From positions 2,170,001 to 2,234,000 of the forward strand of contig OY762224.2 of NCBI GenBank assembly GCA_963665265.2: a DNA stretch of 64,000 bases, in the 5' to 3' direction. The notes below the pieces were generated by a model. That model had not been told where the DNA came from, did no database searches, and was given only the letters and a program-made list of their open reading frames with translations. Both the position numbers and the translations under genes were made by a program. The stretch comes from CAXXHQ01 sp963665265 (lineage in GTDB: Bacteria; Planctomycetota; Planctomycetia; Pirellulales; Thermoguttaceae). Shown here piece by piece: positions 58,200 to 64,000 of the stretch (position 1 is the first letter of the stretch; each line of letters begins with the position of its first letter).

Positions 58200-58352
58200 A
58201 TGACTACTACGAATGCAACTGGCAGGCTGAGGCAATGGATAATCGCCGCAATACTTATTGTGGTTGGAGTTGCTGCTTTAGCTGCAACTCCGCAGTACTG
58301 CGTCCCAAACGCGTGCGCGGACGACAATACCGATCAATGCTCTACTAATTAG
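58200..58352 (+). CDS. second small secreted Cys-containing peptide, 50 aa
   Basis: MTTTNATGRLRQ, a hydrophobic helix (WIIAAILIVVGVAALAA), then a short tail with three cysteines (YCVPNACADDNTDQCSTN). AAAGGA lies 9 nt before the ATG. It could be a secreted peptide or a membrane-anchored one. Found by translating the gap. Confidence 0.6.
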   Translation: MTTTNATGRLRQWIIAAILIVVGVAALAATPQYCVPNACADDNTDQCSTN

Positions 58353-58374
58353 ATTGCCGCATGGCAAGTAACTA

Positions 58375-58833
58375 ATGGCATTTGCTCATCGAACCAACAC
58401 CGTTTACAAGGTGCCTCGGGTTATACTGTACTGTGGCGTCTTCTGTGCAGTGGCTATCGGTCGTTTTTTGTGGATTACGCATGGTCCAGAATCACAGTAT
58501 CCGCGTTTGTCGTGCTCTGAGTTTAATTTCGATTTCGGCCGCATTAACAAAGATACAAAACTATTTCGCCATGTGTTTTCCCTTAGTAATTTAGGCCGGA
58601 AGCCACTGCATATTTTCCGGGCATCCCCAAGCTGCCCCTTCTGCCTTTCGGTCTCATTGGAAAAAACGCATATTATTTCCGGAGATAATACTAACTTAGT
58701 CGTAACGCTTCAGACAGAAGGATTGGGCATTGGCAAATTTGAAAAAACTGTCGTTCTAAACTCTAATGATCCTGATGTCCCATATGCTGTCCTGACGCTA
58801 ACTGGTGTGGTGTGCGATGCGACCTCGAAATAG
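58375..58833 (+). CDS. DUF1573 protein, 152 aa
   Basis: N-terminal anchor (VILYCGVFCAVAIGRFLW), then FDFGRINKDT, HVFSLSNLGRKPLHI and a Cys pair in SPSCPFCLS, the immunoglobulin-like DUF1573 pattern with its usual Cys. The end NSNDPDVPYAVLTLTG also fits. DUF1573 proteins are surface or periplasmic, of unknown role, and often lie beside MauE-like genes in planctomycetes. Confidence 0.78.
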   Translation: MAFAHRTNTVYKVPRVILYCGVFCAVAIGRFLWITHGPESQYPRLSCSEFNFDFGRINKDTKLFRHVFSLSNLGRKPLHIFRASPSCPFCLSVSLEKTHIISGDNTNLVVTLQTEGLGIGKFEKTVVLNSNDPDVPYAVLTLTGVVCDATSK

Positions 58834-58854
58834 TTTTTGCAGCAGAGATACGGC

Positions 58855-60723
58855 ATGAAAAGCTATTCTTCGCTTATTGTTGTGTTTTTGCTGGCATTAA
58901 ATGGAGCTTTTCACATATATTTGGCTTTTGCATACTCGCCAACCGTCAATGAGGTCCTTCAGTTGCCGGCAGGACTCAGTCATATTTATCTTGGGAATTT
59001 TGACACATTTCGCGTAAATCCTCCTCTTGCTCGGGTCGTGGCCGGTGTTGCAGCCAACGCCTTGTCTCCATCGGTTAACTGGCAAAGTGTGAACAAAGCA
59101 CCTGTCGAGCGGTGCGAAAATGAAGTTGCCGCTGACTTCCTAGAGGCTAACGGCTCCGACTGCTTAAGGCTATTTACGGCGGGGCGCTTGGCTTGCATTT
59201 CGTTTTGTCTTATTGGCGGTTTGGCGTGTTTTTTGTTTTCGCGCGACGCATTCGGGGAAACCTCCGGCGTAGTAGCCTTACTTCTTTGGTCCTTTTGCCC
59301 ATTCATATTAGGGCATGGTGGATTAATTACATCTGACGTCCCTGCCGCTGCCACGGGAATCGCGTCGGTCTATTTGTTCTGGCGTTGGGCACGACACCCA
59401 AGTTTCGCTGTCGCAGTTTGGGTTGGCCTGTGCCTTGGGCTAGCGCAACTCGCTAAATTCACAATGCTCATTCTTTATCCAATATTTGCTGTTCTTTCCA
59501 TCGTATTATTTATTAGTACAAAAAGACACAGAAGCGCATTGTACCATATCGCATCTATTACAACTATAGTAATTGTTAGTATTGCAACTATTAATTCCGC
59601 CTATATGTTTGAGGGCACGGGAAAGCAACTCGGAACGTTTCAGTTCAAGTCGCGTTTGCTCACAGGCGCAAAAGCACCAGTCGGACAGCGTGTTATAGGG
59701 AATCGCTTTGGCGATTCGTGGATTGGGAATTGCGCTATGCCTTTTCCGCAAAACTATATCCAAGGAATTGATGCTCAGCGATGGGATTTTGAACGAAAGA
59801 TGTGGTCTTATCTTGGTGGCGAGTGGAAATTAGGAGGGTGGTGGCACTATTACCTGTATGCATTATTCTTAAAACTCCCGCTGGGTACATTGGCCTTGAT
59901 CTTCGTAAGCGGAATATATGCAGTATGTAACCGCAGGCACCTTACGCTACTAGTAGAAATGCTCATCCTTTTACCACCATGCGTCCTGCTAGTTCTTGTT
60001 AGCTCACAAACAGGGTTTAGTATTCACTCGCGATATGCCATACCGGCACTGCCGTATATGTATGTATACGCCAGTAGGTGCTTTGCCGTTAATAATAAGA
60101 ATAGAGTTCTATATGCAGCTATAGTAATATTGCTATTATATTCGATTACTAGCAGTATATTCTGCTATCCGCATAGCATGTCATACTTTAATGAGTCTAT
60201 AGGTGGACCAAATCGTGGACATAACATGCTCCTTGACAGTAATATTGCATGGGGACAGGATATTTACTATCTTAAGAAATGGTATGATGACAACACAAAT
60301 GCCTGTCTTCTGAATCTTGCCGTCTACAGTTTTGTTAATCCGCGTCTCATGGGCATAAAATACACTCTCCCTCCAACTTGCCCAACATCACGCGAGTCTT
60401 TCAGCGAATTCAATTTAGATGAATGTGGGCCACAGCCCGGCTGGTATGCAATTGACATGAACCATCTTCATGGGGCAAGGCTTTCGGCGACTGTCTATGA
60501 AGGAGGCGCTAGAATTCCAGCAGCGACTTCGTCAAATTTATGCTATTTCCAAAGACTCACTCCCTGCGCCAAAGCTGGCTATTCGATTTATATCTATCAC
60601 GTATCTTTGGATGATGCAAATCTTTTGCGTGTCGATTTGAGGCTGCCACAGATACATAAGGTTAACATAACGTCTGGCCTACCAAGTGGAGCGGCGGCTT
60701 CGCCTCCGAAAACATCTGATTGA
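58855..60723 (+). CDS. PMT/ArnT-type membrane glycosyltransferase
   Basis: 622 residues with about 11-13 membrane helices. The N-terminal loop (YSPTVNEVLQLPAG, NPPLARVVAG) contains the acidic residue and the N-P-P-L motif of GT-C enzymes of the PMT/ArnT family; VPAAATGIAS and a HYYLYALFLKLPLG stretch follow. The C-terminal loop includes WGQDIYYLKKW. It would transfer sugar from a lipid carrier to a protein or lipid outside the membrane. ATG chosen at MKSYSSL; the TTG before it is weaker. Confidence 0.78.
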   Translation: MKSYSSLIVVFLLALNGAFHIYLAFAYSPTVNEVLQLPAGLSHIYLGNFDTFRVNPPLARVVAGVAANALSPSVNWQSVNKAPVERCENEVAADFLEANGSDCLRLFTAGRLACISFCLIGGLACFLFSRDAFGETSGVVALLLWSFCPFILGHGGLITSDVPAAATGIASVYLFWRWARHPSFAVAVWVGLCLGLAQLAKFTMLILYPIFAVLSIVLFISTKRHRSALYHIASITTIVIVSIATINSAYMFEGTGKQLGTFQFKSRLLTGAKAPVGQRVIGNRFGDSWIGNCAMPFPQNYIQGIDAQRWDFERKMWSYLGGEWKLGGWWHYYLYALFLKLPLGTLALIFVSGIYAVCNRRHLTLLVEMLILLPPCVLLVLVSSQTGFSIHSRYAIPALPYMYVYASRCFAVNNKNRVLYAAIVILLLYSITSSIFCYPHSMSYFNESIGGPNRGHNMLLDSNIAWGQDIYYLKKWYDDNTNACLLNLAVYSFVNPRLMGIKYTLPPTCPTSRESFSEFNLDECGPQPGWYAIDMNHLHGARLSATVYEGGARIPAATSSNLCYFQRLTPCAKAGYSIYIYHVSLDDANLLRVDLRLPQIHKVNITSGLPSGAAASPPKTSD

Positions 60724-60895
60724 CATCAGAAAAGAAGTTACCATCACTTCATCAAGAGGCCTGAGTCGATTTAGCACTCCTTGGGACATCCCGTCGGAGT
60801 TTGAGAATGTTGCTCGTCTCACCGCTGAACGAGCTAAGCTTTATAGTCTATTAATTTCAATTGCAATTATCCCCTTATTGTCTGGTAGAACCGTG

Positions 60896-61948
60896 ATGGA
60901 TGGATCGTCACCCTTGAACAAATCTCTTCAACCAATCATGCGAACTATCCCCCAAAGAAAAGCCGAGCCTGATTCCAAGCCTCGCTGTTTCAAATATTCT
61001 CTTATTGATCTGGCAATGGTTCTTGCAATCGTAGGATGCGCGATCATGCTGATTATTCCGGCAGTTCAAGCTTCTAGGGAGAGTACTCGCAGAACGCAGT
61101 GCATCGCCAATTGTGAAAGGCTCACCAGAGCTGCAACCGCACATCGAGACGTGCAGTTCTTTTATCCGACTGGCGGTTGGGGATCGTTGTGGGTCGGTGA
61201 TCCGGATCGAGGCTTCGGTCGAGAACAACCTGGAGGCTGGGGCTACAATATTTTGCCTTACTTAAGCTACCAGAACTTACATGACACGGGAAAAGGAGCT
61301 TCCGAGAATCAAAAGAAATTCGAGGCGGCCCACATGGTTTCGACGCTTTTGCCAGAATTCATTTGCGTTAGTAGGAGAGAGAAAAAACTCTATCCCATTG
61401 TTGACAAGCCTCACAATTGCAATCGCACAAAGTTCTCCGCCCATACCGACTATGCGATTAATCGGGGCGACGTTTATGAATTTCCTGGTCCAGGCGGTCC
61501 CGAAAGTTATAACACAAAAGACTACAAGTGGCAAGACACGTCAAGGCTGACGGGCGTTTCGTTTGCTCGCAGCATGATCCATCAGAACGATATCACCGAC
61601 GGCGAAAGTTACACCTATCTTCTTGGCGAAAAATACCTTGATCCTTGGCAATACGATCGAGGCGATGACTGGGGCGACAACGGCTCTGTTTATGAAGGCG
61701 ATGACATGGATATCGCTCGGGTAACGGGATTCAGCGGACAGACTCTCCCTCCACTTCCGGATACTCCACGAATGAAAGATCGCCAGTATATTCGTTTTGG
61801 CAGCGCTCATCCGACGACCTGGCAAGCCTCATTTTGCGACGGAGCGGTTCGTTGCATCAGCTTTGAAATCGATCCCGAACTTCATCGAAAACTCGGCAAT
61901 CGCAAAGACGGCGTGAACATTAACGTTAATTCCATACCGACGGAGTAA
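60896..61948 (+). CDS. DUF1559 protein with prepilin-like N-terminus
   Basis: 350 residues. After a 25-residue polar start it has FKYSLIDLAMVLAIVGCAIM, then IIPAVQASRESTRRTQC, the pilin-like helix and QASRE-x(2)-R-x-x-C phrase of planctomycete DUF1559 proteins. The body has GWGYNILPYLSYQNLH and a C-terminal RFGSAHPTTWQASFCDGAVR, the conserved H-P and D-G-x-V block. A longer in-frame N-terminus is open from 60686 but overlaps the transferase. The next gene starts 6 nt after the stop. Confidence 0.8.
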   Translation: MDGSSPLNKSLQPIMRTIPQRKAEPDSKPRCFKYSLIDLAMVLAIVGCAIMLIIPAVQASRESTRRTQCIANCERLTRAATAHRDVQFFYPTGGWGSLWVGDPDRGFGREQPGGWGYNILPYLSYQNLHDTGKGASENQKKFEAAHMVSTLLPEFICVSRREKKLYPIVDKPHNCNRTKFSAHTDYAINRGDVYEFPGPGGPESYNTKDYKWQDTSRLTGVSFARSMIHQNDITDGESYTYLLGEKYLDPWQYDRGDDWGDNGSVYEGDDMDIARVTGFSGQTLPPLPDTPRMKDRQYIRFGSAHPTTWQASFCDGAVRCISFEIDPELHRKLGNRKDGVNINVNSIPTE

Positions 61949-61954
61949 GCGACT

Positions 61955-64000
61955 ATGTCTTTACATCACCGATTTACCCGCCTCGATTTAGTCATCGGTT
62001 TAGCCGTCCCAGGATTGGTCCTGGCTTTGTTTTTTCCCGCCGTATTGAATTGGCGAGAATCAGCCAGAAGGTCGCAGTGCGGCGATAACCTCCGGCAAAT
62101 TGGAGCGGCGTTAAACGCTTATCACGACGTTCATCAAACGCTTCCCCCCGCTTCCATACAGCCTGACAAGCGAAATCGGATTACTTTATGGGCACCCGAA
62201 GGGGAGCCTAAGGACATCTTAGTCGCTCCGCAGGCGAATTGGACGGTCTTGTTGTTGCCCTATCTCGGCAAAGAAGATTTATTTATAAAGTTCGATCCGG
62301 CCGTTCCGGTTTTTGATGCCCGTAACGAAGCCGCGCGAACGACTGAGTTGGCGATTATGACTTGCCCTTCCGACTCCTTTCACAATACGGAAAACAATTA
62401 TGTGATGGAGCAGGAAGACCGAACAAAAAGCGTCTTTGCCCGAGGTAACTTCGCTATCAACATGGGGGTGAGCGCCGTATGGAAGGGGACAGATAATCCA
62501 GGATACCCCCAGGTTGATCCCATCCGCGTTACCACGGAGGGCAACATGGAACGCTGGTGGGGAAACGGCGTGGCGGGATTTAACAAAAGCTTCTCTTTCA
62601 AGAATTTTACGAATCGGCTTTCCACAACCGTCGTTGTTGATGAGATTAGGGCAGGGATACTGCCTGTTGATGCGAGGGGAGCCTGGGCATTGGGACTTGT
62701 CGGCTCCAGCATCACGCATGCTCACGGAATTTACGGAGATTGCAGTAATCCTAACCCGCCGGACAAAAACGCCGACGATAGTTACGGCGCTGTTCGGTTG
62801 CACCAATGCCTTGACGCAGACACCATTGTAAAGGAGGGAATGACTTGTTGCGATCACCATTGGCAGTTTCACCAAGCGGGAGCAAGAAGCCTCCATCCTA
62901 ACGGAGTAAACGTACTGACTGCGGATGGGGCTGTGCATTTTACATTCAACGACGTGAATCGGAATTTGTGGCACCTGATTCATTCCCGAGAAACGCCTCG
63001 GGAAATCGACGTGCGGGGGATTTCTTCGCACGCATCCGAAGGCACGTTCTTGACTGTTGATAAAATCGACGCCCAAGTCAACGCAGAGGGAAGAAATTCG
63101 GAGAGTTCGCTAAGTAACGCCGCTCTTGATAAAGAGAAGGAAATAGCCAACTCCCTCGGCATGAAACTTCGCCTGATTCCAACCGGCGAATATCAAATGG
63201 GTGCGCCGACCAATGAAATTTCCATTGCTTTTCCTGAAGAAACGCCTGAGCATCTTGTGCGGATCACGAAACCTTTCTACATGGGTGTTTATGAAGTTAC
63301 TCGTCAGGAATACCAGGAAATCATGCATGCCTATCCGGCATTGCACACCTATGATCGGACCACGGATATTAAAGCCGATGGAGAGAGCAGTGATTTGATT
63401 GCCGCTAAACAACACAATGAGCATTTTAATCAGTTGAACGATGCCCTCAAGGCCGCCAAAGAGCGCTTAGCAGCAAAAGTTGCTCGTCAGGAAATTTCCA
63501 AATCGCAGGCAATAAAAGAGCGGCAAACTCTTCAGGAACGAAGCCAGCGAGAGCGGGCCAAACTCGTAACGGCCTGGAATGAAGAGGACGCTTTGCGAAA
63601 AACGAGCTTGAGGGAAGACCTCGCCAAGGAAGAGGCGAGAGTAGCCAAAGAAATCGCTGATTTGAAGCGGCACCCCGTCAACTTGGTTTCTTGGTACGAT
63701 GCCGTGGAATTTTGCAAGTGTCTTTCGGAATTGCCCGAAGAGAAAGCGGCTGGACGACGTTATCGGCTGCCGACCGAAGCGGAGTGGGAATACGCCGGAC
63801 GCGGCGGCGACGCCAGCCCCGAGATGGACGATCCCGAACTCCAAGAGCGGCATAATCGGTGGCCCACAGCGGTCGGCTCGGGAACACCCAACGTTTTCGG
63901 TCTCTACGACATGAGCGAAAACGTTTGCGAGTGGTGTTCGGATTGGTTCTTGCGGGAATACTACGCCGTTTCGCCGACCAACGATCCGCAAGGTCCGTCA
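61955..64000 (+). CDS. DUF1559-FGE-sulfatase fusion, 3' end outside window
   Basis: At least 682 residues. Residues 1-345 are DUF1559: helix LVIGLAVPGLVLALFFPAV, SARRSQCGDNLRQIGAALNA and a C-terminal HPNGVNVLTADGAVHFTF. From about 400 starts an FGE-type domain: MKLRLIPTGEYQMGAPTN, then FYMGVYEVTRQEYQEIM. A coiled coil of about 80-90 residues (486-570) interrupts the domain; then NLVSWYDAVEFCKCL, RYRLPTEAEWEYAGRGG and NVFGLYDMSENVCEWC follow. These are the canonical core FGE/C-lectin motifs. The catalytic Cys pair of true FGE cannot be judged because the end is missing. Confidence 0.85.
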   Translation, partial: MSLHHRFTRLDLVIGLAVPGLVLALFFPAVLNWRESARRSQCGDNLRQIGAALNAYHDVHQTLPPASIQPDKRNRITLWAPEGEPKDILVAPQANWTVLLLPYLGKEDLFIKFDPAVPVFDARNEAARTTELAIMTCPSDSFHNTENNYVMEQEDRTKSVFARGNFAINMGVSAVWKGTDNPGYPQVDPIRVTTEGNMERWWGNGVAGFNKSFSFKNFTNRLSTTVVVDEIRAGILPVDARGAWALGLVGSSITHAHGIYGDCSNPNPPDKNADDSYGAVRLHQCLDADTIVKEGMTCCDHHWQFHQAGARSLHPNGVNVLTADGAVHFTFNDVNRNLWHLIHSRETPREIDVRGISSHASEGTFLTVDKIDAQVNAEGRNSESSLSNAALDKEKEIANSLGMKLRLIPTGEYQMGAPTNEISIAFPEETPEHLVRITKPFYMGVYEVTRQEYQEIMHAYPALHTYDRTTDIKADGESSDLIAAKQHNEHFNQLNDALKAAKERLAAKVARQEISKSQAIKERQTLQERSQRERAKLVTAWNEEDALRKTSLREDLAKEEARVAKEIADLKRHPVNLVSWYDAVEFCKCLSELPEEKAAGRRYRLPTEAEWEYAGRGGDASPEMDDPELQERHNRWPTAVGSGTPNVFGLYDMSENVCEWCSDWFLREYYAVSPTNDPQGPS

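Noticed and set aside
1..64000. CRISPR array or insertion sequence
   Set aside because: No regularly spaced repeats with unique spacers and no transposase were found.

Overview
The window is a prophage (about 1-52.8 kb, left end outside the window) followed by host chromosome (about 52.8-64 kb) of what looks like a planctomycete. The host assignment rests on two DUF1559 proteins with prepilin-like N-termini, one fused to a formylglycine-generating-enzyme (FGE)-type domain, a DUF1573 protein, a MauE/DoxX-thioredoxin fusion and an ECF sigma factor without an obvious anti-sigma gene. The phage is a long-tailed, siphovirus-like virus with a GpA-type large terminase, a P22-gp5-like coat protein and a 1155-residue tape measure. 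It is not close to a phage I can name.

Layout. (1) 1-10.7 kb, minus strand: replication and expression operon with ParB-like protein 2, two unknowns, C5 cytosine methyltransferase, SF2 helicase, a small unknown, HTH-metallophosphoesterase, ParB-like protein 1, family A DNA polymerase, two tiny ORFs, VRR-NUC nuclease, a C39-like protein and a sigma-70-like factor cut by the window edge. (2) 10.7-14.6 kb, plus strand, divergent: primase-helicase, dNMP kinase, DEDD exonuclease. The two operons diverge from a nearly symmetric control region. (3) 14.6-16.6 kb: small genes on both strands. (4) 16.6-42.2 kb, minus strand: virion genes in reverse order of the usual map, with tail hub and fibres, tape measure, frameshifted tail chaperone, major tail protein, connectors, coat, scaffold, portal, receptor-binding fibre, terminase, then lysis-type membrane proteins and two papain-like enzymes. 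A separate plus-strand transcription unit (40.2-40.48 kb), with its own promoter, 21-codon ORF, branched RNA fold and terminator, sits inside this block. (5) 42.2-43.4 kb: small gene and serine recombinase. (6) 43.4-44.73 kb: non-coding control region with a 38-bp inverted repeat around an AT-rich core, three copies of a hairpin element and tandem palindromes. (7) 44.7-52.8 kb, plus strand: about 25 small, tightly coupled genes, nearly all of unknown function, including a TIGR03299/DUF932-type protein. (8) 52.8-54.97 kb: ECF sigma factor and a mostly non-coding boundary zone. (9) 54.97-64 kb: host operon for secreted and membrane proteins, with two small Cys-containing secreted peptides, a MauE-thioredoxin protein, DUF1573, a PMT-type glycosyltransferase and two DUF1559 proteins.

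How it fits together. A dyad, GTGCCAAA-N8-TTTGGACA, is found three times (both sides of 10.77 kb and at 42.2 kb), each time next to a -10-like box and a good ribosome-binding site. It probably co-regulates the early minus operon, the plus replication operon and the 42.2-kb gene. ATGA, TGATG and TAATG overlaps run through the phage, so translational coupling is the rule. All functional calls come from reading motifs; no database search was possible.
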